Source of the DNA: Prevotella fusca JCM 17724 | GTDB lineage: Bacteria; Bacteroidota; Bacteroidia; Bacteroidales; Bacteroidaceae | Assembly: GCF_001262015.1 (NCBI RefSeq) | Contig: NZ_CP012075.1 | Coordinates: 930,001 to 994,000, forward strand | DNA length: 64,000 bases | Direction of reading: 5' to 3' | Part shown: positions 37,002 through 44,640 of the stretch, one piece after another | How the letters are laid out: each line of letters begins with the position of its first letter | Numbering within the stretch: the stretch's first letter is position 1 | The notes under the pieces: model-generated | The model's input: the letters and a program-made list of their open reading frames with translations, nothing else | Database searches by the model: none | Told to the model about the DNA's origin: nothing | Translations under genes and position numbers: made by a program

Positions 37002-37448
37002 TTACCGTTTTGCTCTTTTACCTTTCACCGTTTCTCCCGCCATCCTGCGGAATGTCTGACGATGGAACTTACGTTCAGCTTCCAACACCTGCATTACCTT
37101 TACACCGGAAAGTACCTTTAGCATCTCCACATGATAGCGGTGTTCGAGCTGTTTCAGCTGCACTTCGAGCGCATCAGCTTTATCAATCAACTCACGTGCT
37201 TCACGTTCAGAGGAAGGTTTTGTATTGTGAAGGACCCGCAACCTGTTGAAATAACCACGCTGCTTGTTCCGCATCTCGTCATAGACAGGGAAGAAACGTG
37301 CTGCCTCCTGCTGGTTTAACCCAGTCTCTGCCGTGATGAACCGATGCAGTTCTGCCCGCATTTTATCAGGGTCGAACTTTCCCTGCGCATACGTTGATGC
37401 CATACAGAGAATAGCACAGAACAATAAGATAATTCTTCTATATTTCAT
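37002..37448 (-). CDS. Spy/CpxP-like periplasmic protein
   Basis: 148 residues. Signal peptide (1-22, ending ASTYAQ) then an all-helical domain: RFITAETGLNQQEAARFFPV and LVLHNTKPSSEREARELID-like segments, KVMQVLEAERKFHRQTFRRM. The pattern fits the Spy/LTXXQ-like helical proteins that Bacteroidetes encode after an ECF sigma/anti-sigma pair. It lies 31 bp after the anti-sigma-like gene. A stress-sensing or chaperone role is inference. Confidence 0.75.
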   Translation of the reverse strand: MKYRRIILLFCAILCMASTYAQGKFDPDKMRAELHRFITAETGLNQQEAARFFPVYDEMRNKQRGYFNRLRVLHNTKPSSEREARELIDKADALEVQLKQLEHRYHVEMLKVLSGVKVMQVLEAERKFHRQTFRRMAGETVKGKRAKR

Positions 37449-37479
37449 AATTTCCTGCTGTAACGTTTACCATCTGCCA

Positions 37480-37872
37480 TCAATCTCCAGCCATATAGGC
37501 ATACATATCATCCTCATCCACCATGAAATAATCAGCTGCCTGTTCAAAATCATCATCTGAAACAGACACCATGTCAGCTATCTGCCCCACGTCAATATCC
37601 GCCAAAGCTGCACCATTCCCCTGTCGAGAACTGAACAGGTTGTAAGCCAGAAAGCCTATCAGCACCACACCGATGGTCATTGCAGCAACAGCCAACGGAC
37701 GGAGCCTGCGCATCAATGCACGCCGTGGCTTCTGCGTAAGTGCCTCATGCCCCTGCTCTTCCGCCGGTATCTGCACCATCACACGGGATGAGAGTTCGGA
37801 GAAGTAATTCTCCGGAACAGTGAAAGGACGTTTATTACCGTATTCCGATTGTAACAGATTTTCTGAATCCAT
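37480..37872 (-). CDS. Anti-sigma-factor-like membrane protein
   Basis: 130 residues with the start taken at the internal ATG (MDSENLLQSEYGNKRPFTVP); a longer frame to 37935 would add 21 residues without homology-like character. A cytoplasmic N-terminal part has FTVPENYFSELSSRVMVQIP, a recurring motif of these proteins, then one membrane helix (about 67-87, LAVAAMTIGVVLIGFLAYNL) and an acidic tail ending EDDMYAYMAGD. It lies between an ECF sigma factor and a Spy-like gene, suggesting it restrains the sigma factor. Confidence 0.7.
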   Translation of the reverse strand: MDSENLLQSEYGNKRPFTVPENYFSELSSRVMVQIPAEEQGHEALTQKPRRALMRRLRPLAVAAMTIGVVLIGFLAYNLFSSRQGNGAALADIDVGQIADMVSVSDDDFEQAADYFMVDEDDMYAYMAGD

Positions 37873-37941
37873 AGAGTTATTTCTTTGATATAACTTAGAC
37901 TGAGGAAAGGCTGAATGGTTTAAACACCACGGCAAAGAAAA

Positions 37942-38490
37942 CTACTCATACCGCTTCACATAGTCGGTTATCTTCTGCACCGCAATATGATAGGATGCTT
38001 TCAGCGACCCTTCGCTCGTACCCAGAACCTCGCTCATCTCCGAATATTTCATCTCATCATAATAACGGAGCGTGAACACCGTGCGCTGTACATCGGGCAG
38101 GGTTGCAATGGCTTCCTGCAGTAATGCCTGACTCCTGTCACCATCGAAATATTCATCAGCAAGAAGACGGTTGGCAACAGCGAGGTCAGCATCCGCACTC
38201 GCAAGTGTTGCCGTCTTCTGATGACGAAGGAAATCAAGTGACTCGTTGATGGCTATCCGATAGAGCCACGTGGACAGACGTGCCTTCCCTTGAAATACAG
38301 GAAGACTCTTCCACGCCTTGAGAAACGTATTCTGCAACACGTCATCGGCATCATCATGAGTAAGAACAATACTACGAATCTTCCAATACAGCGGCTGACT
38401 GTATTGGTCTACAATCACGGGGAAAACCTTCTGTCTTCCTTCAGGACTCGCCAACAGGCGAATCACTTCCGACTCATCGAGGGGAGACAC
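37942..38490 (-). CDS. ECF-type RNA polymerase sigma factor
   Basis: 182 residues. Region 2 is visible at about 25-90 (DADDVLQNTFLKAWKSLPVF, RLSTWLYRIAINESLDFLR), and region 4 at about 125-180 (LPDVQRTVFTLRYYDEMKYS, LGTSEGSLKASYHIAVQKI). It directs RNA polymerase to stress or envelope promoters. First gene of a three-gene unit with the anti-sigma-like and Spy-like genes; target promoters unknown. Confidence 0.92.
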   Translation of the reverse strand: MSPLDESEVIRLLASPEGRQKVFPVIVDQYSQPLYWKIRSIVLTHDDADDVLQNTFLKAWKSLPVFQGKARLSTWLYRIAINESLDFLRHQKTATLASADADLAVANRLLADEYFDGDRSQALLQEAIATLPDVQRTVFTLRYYDEMKYSEMSEVLGTSEGSLKASYHIAVQKITDYVKRYE

Positions 38491-38534
38491 TGTCTTTTCA
38501 GAAACGGGTTAGTCGTCAAGAGCGACACCGCTTC

Positions 38535-38846
38535 TTAACGGATAGAAACCTTGCGGACCAGCTTGCCCACCTTGACAATATAACATCCCTTCGGCAGATT
38601 GAGCGTATAACGCTTGTCGCTTCCGTCAACTTTCACGCTCATCACGCGCACACCCGTCACATTATATATGGAGAGTAATTCGTCCTCTGCACCCAAAACA
38701 TGCAGCACGTTTCCCACAACGGATATTGATGCCGTCTGGAAATCCTGCTCGATGAGGTCAACCGCCGTGCGTGCCTGCATCGGAGCTGCAGCTCCTACAG
38801 AGAGCAGTAATGTGAATAGAAAAGGAGTAAATATATTTTTTATCAT
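38535..38846 (-). CDS. Mini secreted protein made of a type IX-like sorting tail
   Basis: 103 residues. Signal peptide (about 1-25, ending MQARTA) followed almost directly by a C-terminal sorting-domain pattern: ISVVGNVLHVLGAEDELLSI, YNVTGVRVMSVKVDG, YTLNLPKGCYIVKVGKLVRK. Hence there is hardly any cargo between export signals. It is 44 bp upstream of the sigma gene start on the same strand, so it may be co-transcribed with it, from the TATCTTTG box at 38872-38879. Function unknown; a cargo-free tail or degraded gene end is possible. Confidence 0.7.
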   Translation of the reverse strand: MIKNIFTPFLFTLLLSVGAAAPMQARTAVDLIEQDFQTASISVVGNVLHVLGAEDELLSIYNVTGVRVMSVKVDGSDKRYTLNLPKGCYIVKVGKLVRKVSIR

Positions 38847-38871
38847 AGACTTATGCTTTTAATATTAGCTA

Positions 38872-38879
38872 CAAAGATA
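38872..38879 (-). promoter_or_regulatory. -7 box upstream of the mini secreted protein
   Basis: TATCTTTG on the minus strand followed by TAGCTAATATT, 26 bp before the ATG. Confidence 0.55.
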
Positions 38880-39209
38880 ACAATTTTCAGAATACATACA
38901 CTTACTTTATTGCCCTGACGGCTAAAGATTTAGTATCAATTAACACATACGACCTGTTATGCTGAAGCTGAGAACGTCACTTAACCCTTCATGGGTCTTG
39001 ACTTGACGGAGTAAGCATATAGGTACGTTTAAACCTACTATAGAGCTTTCAACAAGATGGAAATTAAGCTCCGATTGGACGCTTTTGGGTTGAAGAAATA
39101 TCTTTACATAATTTACCGAAAAGACCTTTTCAAAGATTAATCTGATACCGCCAACACCTAACCCTGTAACTATTAACATATCAACCTGTTACACAACAGC
39201 AGGATTATC

Positions 39210-39304
39210 AGTGCTTAACAGCGTTCTAACTAACGCCCTTTTAACGTCCAATTAAGCCTTAGTTGCATGTCAAGTAAGGCTTAGTTGCAACGCAATCAAG
39301 CACC
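39210..39304 (+). repeat. 22-bp-phased array 6 (4 units)
   Basis: Units AGTGCTTAACAGC, AACGCCCTTTTAACG, AAGCCTTAGTTGC, AAGGCTTAGTTGC, then AAGCACC, exactly 22 bp apart. The outer flanks ACCTGTT (39184-39190) and AACAGGTT (about 39340) are inverted, extending the palindromic plan of the array. Confidence 0.82.
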
Positions 39305-39563
39305 TTTACTTCTTGAAGCATGATTTTATTATTACAAAACAGGTTGTATTCATCTCAGCTTCTCGTTCGTACTTCCTAATATTCCCGAGTGCTAAGACTC
39401 CTCAATGACCAATTCGGGAGAAAGAGGGAAAGACCCGATGAGAAAGAAGACTGTCTGACCGAAGGGGTGAAAACGGGCAGCGAGCAGGGCTGACAAGGCT
39501 ACGGAGAGCAGTGCATAAAGGCATACTCAACGACTGACCGTAGTGGAGAATGCTTGCAGAATG
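39305..39563. other. Intergenic DNA, no gene supported
   Basis: The text between array 6 and the HutD-like gene contains GAGAAAGAGGGAAAGACCC and similar purine-rich pieces but no start with a protein-like frame. Confidence 0.4.
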
Positions 39564-40079
39564 CTATCCGCCAAGTCGGACAACAACAGCCTTTCCCTTT
39601 AACTGAAAGGGTTTCTCAAGGATTGCCGCATCATGCCTGCCAAGCTGTCTGCCATCAACCTTACTATCTTCAAGGACAAAAACCACTGTTTGGCGGCTTT
39701 CCGTGAACTGCGCCTCCTGTACTATCCCCACCTCCACAGCTATGCCATGGCGCACGATGATATTGAAATCAATCGCACCTTGCGTATTCTCCGAACCGAC
39801 TTTCTCATCCCCTTCAAATCTGTATAACGCATTGTTTGAAAGTGGTATGCGTCGGTTGTCCTTGAGCAAGGCAATCTCTCCCTCCAACGGCAGGATATAT
39901 CGGGTAAAACCAGTGAAGTCGGAGAAGTCGCTCTCCGTGTCATCAATAATGGCAGACGATATGCGCAGGTCGAAACGCCGTGCTGACAAGTCGCCGTCAG
40001 CAGGTGCAATAAAAACCTGACGTGTGATGCCTCCTTTCCACTTCGTTGTCTTGTACGCTTCTTTTCTGATTACTTCCAT
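39564..40079 (-). CDS. HutD/Ves-family protein
   Basis: 171 residues when started at ATG 40079 (MEVIRKEAYKTTKWKGGITR). The motif KTTKWKGGITRQVFIAPADG with FDLRISSAII and GFTRYILPLEGEIALL is the HutD/Ves cupin pattern. A longer frame to 40175 exists, but the promoter at 40153-40180 places the transcript start near 40167, so the longer N-terminus would not be made. No histidine-utilisation genes are nearby, so the classical hut role is not supported here. Confidence 0.8.
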   Translation of the reverse strand: MEVIRKEAYKTTKWKGGITRQVFIAPADGDLSARRFDLRISSAIIDDTESDFSDFTGFTRYILPLEGEIALLKDNRRIPLSNNALYRFEGDEKVGSENTQGAIDFNIIVRHGIAVEVGIVQEAQFTESRQTVVFVLEDSKVDGRQLGRHDAAILEKPFQLKGKAVVVRLGG

Positions 40080-40172
40080 CTTCTTCTTTATTTCTTTTCT
40101 ATTCCCAAAGGCTAAACAAGGAAAAAACAGTTGACTTGTTGCACTCCTCTTGCCTTCTGCCTCTATCGGCTG

Positions 40173-40180
40173 CAAAGATA
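40173..40180 (-). promoter_or_regulatory. -7 box of the HutD-like gene
   Basis: TATCTTTG on the minus strand with TTG 20 bp upstream (in CTTGACTTTTTCC). It decides the start of the gene at 40079. Confidence 0.65.
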
Positions 40181-40381
40181 AGTAATAATAAGGAAAAAGT
40201 CAAGCAATTGCCCTCTTCATCAATAGCTCCAGCGAGCCTACAAGCCTCTTGCCCAGCAACAACTTTGCTATCAAACAGAGCAGAAGGACTGCCCAACAAC
40301 AAACAATACGGCAGACAAAGAACAGGAAAGAAGAGGGAAAAGGCATTAGTCCGACAAAAAATCACCCCCTTAAAAACAAAA

Positions 40382-40403
40382 GAACCTTGGCAAAGCCAAG
40401 GTT
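40382..40403 (-). terminator. Terminator of the tRNA-Asp pair
   Basis: AACCTTGGC and GCCAAGGTT form a 9-bp stem with a 3-nt loop; on the minus strand TCTTTTGTTTTTAA follows, a T-rich tail. Confidence 0.75.
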
Positions 40404-40407
40404 TCAG

Positions 40408-40481
40408 CGGTGCGTACGAGACTCGAACTCGTGACCTCCTGCGTGACAGGCAGGCATTCTAACCAACTGAACTAACGCACC
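40408..40481 (-). tRNA. tRNA-Asp (anticodon GTC), second in transcript order
   Basis: Acceptor GGTGCGT pairs with ACGCACC; anticodon loop CTGTCAC gives anticodon GTC; T arm GAGTTCGAGTCTC. CCA not encoded. Identical to the copy at 40507-40580, separated by 25 bp. Confidence 0.95.
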
Positions 40482-40506
40482 ATACATTACAGATTGAGGG
40501 TTTCAG

Positions 40507-40580
40507 CGGTGCGTACGAGACTCGAACTCGTGACCTCCTGCGTGACAGGCAGGCATTCTAACCAACTGAACTAACGCACC
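40507..40580 (-). tRNA. tRNA-Asp (anticodon GTC), first in transcript order
   Basis: Identical in sequence to the neighbouring tRNA-Asp; same fold and anticodon GTC. It follows the TACCTTTG promoter box at 40620-40627. Confidence 0.95.
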
Positions 40581-40619
40581 AAAACGGATACTTAAAACCC
40601 TTTTTCTGTTTTGCGAGTG

Positions 40620-40627
40620 CAAAGGTA
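40620..40627 (-). promoter_or_regulatory. -7 box of the tRNA-Asp pair
   Basis: TACCTTTG followed by CACTCGC on the minus strand, the same text as at the tRNA-Ser promoter. Confidence 0.65.
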
Positions 40628-40657
40628 ACAATAAAAATCTATACCACCAAAATTAAT

Positions 40658-41185
40658 TTATCCTTTTTCAATAAAAAGTTGCATTATCCTTGCATCTTTA
40701 TATTCACCGTCACAATAAAGCCACTCTTTCAATATGCTTCCATCGCTGAAGCCAAGGGATGAAAGACAATGGTACGACACGGCGTTCCCAACATCTACAA
40801 CTGCATATATCTGTCTAAGGTGCAGTACGTTGCGTGTATAGTCAATTAGCTTTGAGATGGCAGCATGGGCATAACCCTGCCGACGGAACCTCCTCATGAT
40901 GATGATACCCAGCTCGGCACGCTGGTTCTTAGGATCAAAACCAACAAGGTCGATGACTCCCACCGCTTCCTGCGCCTCGTTCTCAATCATCAAACGAAGC
41001 TGGTCGTCGATATAGATGTCGTTCTTCGCATCAGCAATGTAATTGTGCAGCGCATAACGGCTATAAGGAACATTCGTAGAGCCGATATTCCACAGGCTCC
41101 TGTCATTCTCAATCTGATAGAGCACATCAAGGTCTTCCGGCTCCATGGCTCTCAGCATGACCTGCACATCAGTTTTCTTCTCCAT
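40658..41185 (-). CDS. GNAT-family N-acetyltransferase
   Basis: 175 residues. N-terminal LRAMEPEDLDVLYQIENDRS and the acetyl-CoA loop RRFRRQGYAHAAISKLIDYT (about 100-119) mark a RimJ/RimL or spermidine-type GNAT. It is the last gene of a four-gene unit (recR, membrane protein, glycosyltransferase, this gene), starting 3 bp after the glycosyltransferase. Substrate unknown. Confidence 0.88.
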   Translation of the reverse strand: MEKKTDVQVMLRAMEPEDLDVLYQIENDRSLWNIGSTNVPYSRYALHNYIADAKNDIYIDDQLRLMIENEAQEAVGVIDLVGFDPKNQRAELGIIIMRRFRRQGYAHAAISKLIDYTRNVLHLRQIYAVVDVGNAVSYHCLSSLGFSDGSILKEWLYCDGEYKDARIMQLFIEKG

Positions 41186-41188
41186 TCA

Positions 41189-42391
41189 TCACCCTCCTAT
41201 TATTTCGGCCATGGTTATGACCCTGTTCTCCTTCCGATGGTAGAAACCAATATGGACATTGCGCAACGGACACGCAGCAAACGCATCCAGAATGTCCTGA
41301 TAGCTGTATAAATCGGTGTCATAGACGATGCAGAACTGCCTGTCCCGCCCTCCGAACCTGCCGAGGAGCTCGTTATGCACCGTCTCCAAAGCGTCCCGTC
41401 CTGCCACACGATACTCTGCCGAAAGCGCATTCTCAGTGGCAAGACGTTCGCAGCTCTTCACCACATCTTCGCCTCCCACAAAGATATAATGTGGATAAGA
41501 AGTACCTTTAGGAATGCGAAATCCCATCTTCTTACGCACGGCACGGACTGTCGTCCCCACCAGCGTACCAAGGGCTTTCGCATAGATAGCCGCCTTGATG
41601 GGCAGCCGCCACAGCACATTCATTCCGCCATAATGCTTACGGAAGAAGATGAGCATGGCATCATAGAATACGTGAACATAACGGAAGCTGGACTTCTGTG
41701 TGCTCTCGCCCTTGTAATGCAGGATGCGGACAGGCAGATACCAGTTCTCAAAGCCGCCTTTCAGCAGCCGATAACTGAGGTCGACATCCTCACCATACAT
41801 GAAGAAGTCCTCATCCAGAAGTCCCACCCGGTCCAAAGCCGACTTCCGCAGGAAGCAGTAAGCACCGCTGACAACCTCAATCCGTCCCGGAACATCCCAT
41901 GACAGACTGCCCATATAATAATGTGCAAACCTGTCACTCTGCGGAAAATGCTTGCAGAGTCCTGCCATCTTATAGAACGAAACCATAGGAGAAGGCAGTC
42001 CGCGGCGGCTCTCCGGTGCTCTTTCACCACAGTCATTGAGCATCTGCACACCATGCGCACCAGCCCCGGGATGGCTGTCCATGAAGGCGACAGACGCACG
42101 GATGGCATCTTCGCCCACGACAGTATCGGGATTCAAAAGCAGCACATACTCGCCCTTACTCTGGCGGATGGCAATGTTGTTACCGCACGCAAAGCCAAGA
42201 TTATGTGCACTGGCAATGAAATGAACCTCAGGGAAACGGCTGCGAAGATACGCCACCGAGTCATCATGGGAGTGATTGTCAACCACAATCACCTCAGCGT
42301 CAATGCCTTTCAAAGCACGCCGAAGGCTCTCGAGACATTGTCCGAGATAGTACTTGACGTTATAGTTTACGATGACAACACTCAGCTTCAT
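41189..42391 (-). CDS. Family 2 glycosyltransferase (WbbL rhamnosyltransferase-like)
   Basis: 400 residues. GT2 motifs: LSVVIVNYNVKYYLGQCLES, VIVVDNHSHDDS, NLGFACGNNIAIRQSKGEY, LLLNPDTVVG and LDEDFFMYGEDVDLSYRLLK, the last being typical of WbbL/rhamnosyl transferases. About 100 extra C-terminal residues (PHYIFVGGEDVVKSCERLA) form an additional domain that I do not recognise. The start is directly adjacent to the stop of the membrane gene. Confidence 0.9.
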   Translation of the reverse strand: MKLSVVIVNYNVKYYLGQCLESLRRALKGIDAEVIVVDNHSHDDSVAYLRSRFPEVHFIASAHNLGFACGNNIAIRQSKGEYVLLLNPDTVVGEDAIRASVAFMDSHPGAGAHGVQMLNDCGERAPESRRGLPSPMVSFYKMAGLCKHFPQSDRFAHYYMGSLSWDVPGRIEVVSGAYCFLRKSALDRVGLLDEDFFMYGEDVDLSYRLLKGGFENWYLPVRILHYKGESTQKSSFRYVHVFYDAMLIFFRKHYGGMNVLWRLPIKAAIYAKALGTLVGTTVRAVRKKMGFRIPKGTSYPHYIFVGGEDVVKSCERLATENALSAEYRVAGRDALETVHNELLGRFGGRDRQFCIVYDTDLYSYQDILDAFAACPLRNVHIGFYHRKENRVITMAEIIGG

Positions 42392-42844
42392 TTAATCATG
42401 GTCTGAATTATCCAGGTGACACTCATGCTCACAACGTTTCTTGCTGGGATACACGAAGAACAGGCTCAACGCCAGAATTACGGCAAGATAGAAGAAACTG
42501 ACGCTATCACCAAAGGCATAATAAAAGAATATATTGAGCACCATGGGCACGCAAAGTACCATCATACGCACGCTACCCCAGAAGAGCAGGTGACTGCTTA
42601 CATGACTTTCGTCAGTATGCAGGATAGCACGCACGTAGCCTATCTTGAACAGGAAGAGTGCAAGAGGTATGGCTGCAAGGGTCAACATCTGCATCAGAAA
42701 CTGCAGCGTGACCACCGTTTCATTGCCTAAGTCAGCCCATCCGCCGGGCAGTATAAGCCCCGTCTCAAACACAGCGACGACCAGCAGTGCCAGCAGACAG
42801 GAGCCAACGAGCTCTGTAAGAAGTATTTGTCTTGTTTTATCCAT
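42392..42844 (-). CDS. Hypothetical four-helix membrane protein
   Basis: 150 residues with four predicted helices (about 10-30, 45-66, 88-108, 114-132) and a histidine/cysteine-containing tail (RCEHECHLDNSDHD). It lies 8 bp after recR and touches the glycosyltransferase gene, so it is translated from the same transcript. No family recognised. Confidence 0.8.
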   Translation of the reverse strand: MDKTRQILLTELVGSCLLALLVVAVFETGLILPGGWADLGNETVVTLQFLMQMLTLAAIPLALFLFKIGYVRAILHTDESHVSSHLLFWGSVRMMVLCVPMVLNIFFYYAFGDSVSFFYLAVILALSLFFVYPSKKRCEHECHLDNSDHD

Positions 42845-42852
42845 AGTCGTGA

Positions 42853-43461
42853 CTAAGATTCAAAAGGTGTACGGTTCAGAATACTTCTGCCCAACGTCAC
42901 CTCATCCGTGTACTCAAGTTCATCACCAACAGATATACCCCGTGCGATAACCGACAGTTTCACGTCGGCGTTCTTCAGCTTCCGTGAGATATAAAAGTTG
43001 GTAGTATCGCCCTCCATCGTACTGGCAAGGGCGAGGATAACCTCCTTCACCGTCCCCTCCTCCACACGCTTTACGAGCGATTCTATCTCAAGGTCGTGCG
43101 GTCCGATACCGTCCATCGGCGAGATGATACCGCCCAGCACGTGGTAAAGTCCATGAAACTGCTGGGTGTTCTCGATAGCCATCACGTCCTGTATGTTCTC
43201 GACCACGCAGACCACCGAGGCGTCCCTGCGAGGGTCGGAACAGATGGAACAGACATCAGCATCCGAGATGTTATGACACACCCGGCAGTACTTCACGTCA
43301 TGTTTCACCCGTATGACAGCATCGGCGAATCTGTCAACATCCTCAGTTGACTGGCGGAGCAGATGCAGAACAAGGCGCAGAGCGGTTTTCCGCCCCACAC
43401 CCGGCAACTGTGAGAAAGCCTCGACGGCTCTCTCCAAGAGTTGAGAAGGATATTGTTGCAT
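42853..43461 (-). CDS. recR: Recombination mediator RecR
   Basis: 202 residues, close to the usual 200. The helix-hairpin-helix [17 protein letters not shown] (19-35), a C4 zinc finger (C59, C62, C71, C74) and the Toprim region [20 protein letters not shown] with [16 protein letters not shown] are all present. It works with RecF/RecO to load RecA on gapped DNA. First gene of the four-gene unit. Confidence 0.97.
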   Translation of the reverse strand: MQQYPSQLLERAVEAFSQLPGVGRKTALRLVLHLLRQSTEDVDRFADAVIRVKHDVKYCRVCHNISDADVCSICSDPRRDASVVCVVENIQDVMAIENTQQFHGLYHVLGGIISPMDGIGPHDLEIESLVKRVEEGTVKEVILALASTMEGDTTNFYISRKLKNADVKLSVIARGISVGDELEYTDEVTLGRSILNRTPFES

Positions 43462-43568
43462 TTAAATTTATTCTCGCAGACAGAGAGAGTTGAAATCCGT
43501 ATTTTCCTGATTTGAATAAGTCGTTCCCAAAAGTTGAGACCTCACCGAGCACTGACAGCATCGCAACC

Positions 43569-43641
43569 AAGGCTTAATTGCATCGCAACTAACGCCCTAT
43601 TGACGTCGAACTAACGCCCTTTTGCAACACAACCAAGCACC
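43569..43641 (+). repeat. 22-bp-phased array 7 (3 full units)
   Basis: Units AAGGCTTAATTGC, AACGCCCTATTGACG, AACGCCCTTTTGC, then AAGCACC at exact 22-bp spacing; right flank CTTTTCCTGCACAGCTTTATAA is the shared type. Confidence 0.82.
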
Positions 43642-43773
43642 TTTTCCTGCACAGCTTTATAACACTCAGCTTACCAGCACACTTGCAAGAACAATGAAAA
43701 AACCCGGGAAACGAGCAGCTTTTGCCAGCTCTGAAGCCGCAGAAGGAAGTCGGACGCTCCCTATCAAGTCCTA

Positions 43774-44268
43774 TCAATCATCAAAGAGATAGATACCAAG
43801 ACCGACCTTCAATCCCACCGTTGAGTAATCATGCTTCTTGAACGACTGATCGTAGTAGATTGCAGGCTCAATGGTTACCGAACGGTTGATGAAGAAGGCA
43901 TAGCCCACCTCAATACCCGGCATCAGGTCATTATAGCTGTGATTGGCATGGAGGAGCTTCGCACCCGCACCCAGATAGAGTCCGTTCTGTGTGATATAGT
44001 ATCGTCCGCCAACGCCAACGCTGATATGGTCGGCAACTGTCTTGGAACCATTATGCACTGCATCAACCATAGCAAGCAGCATAACATTATCCCAAGGGAA
44101 GTAACCAGCCTTTGCCTGCACACCTATATTGAACCCGTCCTGACCGTTATAATGCAGGTCAAGTCCTGTAAGAGAAGCACCGAGATAGCCTTTTCCCTCC
44201 TGAAACTGTGCTGATGCACAGATGCTCACAATCATTGCCGCGACAAGCAGCATACATCTTTTTATCAT
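43774..44268 (-). CDS. Outer-membrane beta-barrel protein
   Basis: 164 residues. Signal peptide (1-21, ending CASAQ), then alternating strands with glycine and aromatic residues (GKGYLGASLTGLDLHYNGQD, ISVGVGGRYYITQNGLYLGA, YDQSFKKHDYSTVGLKVGLG) ending IYLFDD. It is the size of an OmpX/OmpW-type eight-stranded barrel. Function unknown. Confidence 0.8.
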   Translation of the reverse strand: MIKRCMLLVAAMIVSICASAQFQEGKGYLGASLTGLDLHYNGQDGFNIGVQAKAGYFPWDNVMLLAMVDAVHNGSKTVADHISVGVGGRYYITQNGLYLGAGAKLLHANHSYNDLMPGIEVGYAFFINRSVTIEPAIYYDQSFKKHDYSTVGLKVGLGIYLFDD

Positions 44269-44339
44269 AGCAGAATATGAAATAAGTAAATACTAAAGAT
44301 TGACAAACATTCCCATCGGTTCATGTCAATATTCTAAGA

Positions 44340-44347
44340 CAAAGGTA
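44340..44347 (-). promoter_or_regulatory. -7 box of the beta-barrel gene
   Basis: TACCTTTG on the minus strand, 72 bp upstream of the ATG. Confidence 0.55.
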
Positions 44348-44442
44348 AGGATAATATTTGGAATGAGGAAAAAATTGACATTCTTTATAGAAAAGAGAAA
44401 GACACCCAGCCCTGCATGCCACGAAATCTTTTTCATCATAAA

Positions 44443-44473
44443 TTTGTTATCTAATCTTTAATGCCTATCTTTG
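44443..44473 (+). promoter_or_regulatory. Promoter of the second GHL10 gene
   Basis: TTTG at 44443-44446 and TATCTTTG at 44466-44473 with a 19-bp spacer. The ATG is 167 bp downstream, leaving a long leader with no structure I can name. Confidence 0.65.
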
Positions 44474-44640
44474 CAAAGCAAATCATCCCTGCGAAACTTC
44501 CCTGCATGGCGCCACTGACTGGAAACGGAACGCCGCCGATGCCGGACAAAGCAAGGAGAATCAGCCTAAAGGATGGAAGACGGACAGGAAACAACGCCTC
44601 CCGGACAGAAGCAATAACATTACATCACAGTAAATAATTT

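Noticed and set aside
37873-37935. Longer N-terminus for the anti-sigma-like protein
   Set aside because: The extra 21 residues overlap the end region of the sigma gene spacing and show no family character; the internal ATG fits better.
38940-39179. Minus-strand frame of 79 codons
   Set aside because: No signal, motif or promoter; ends at an array flank.
40080-40175. Longer N-terminus for the HutD-like protein
   Set aside because: The promoter box lies over this stretch, and family similarity begins after the ATG at 40079.
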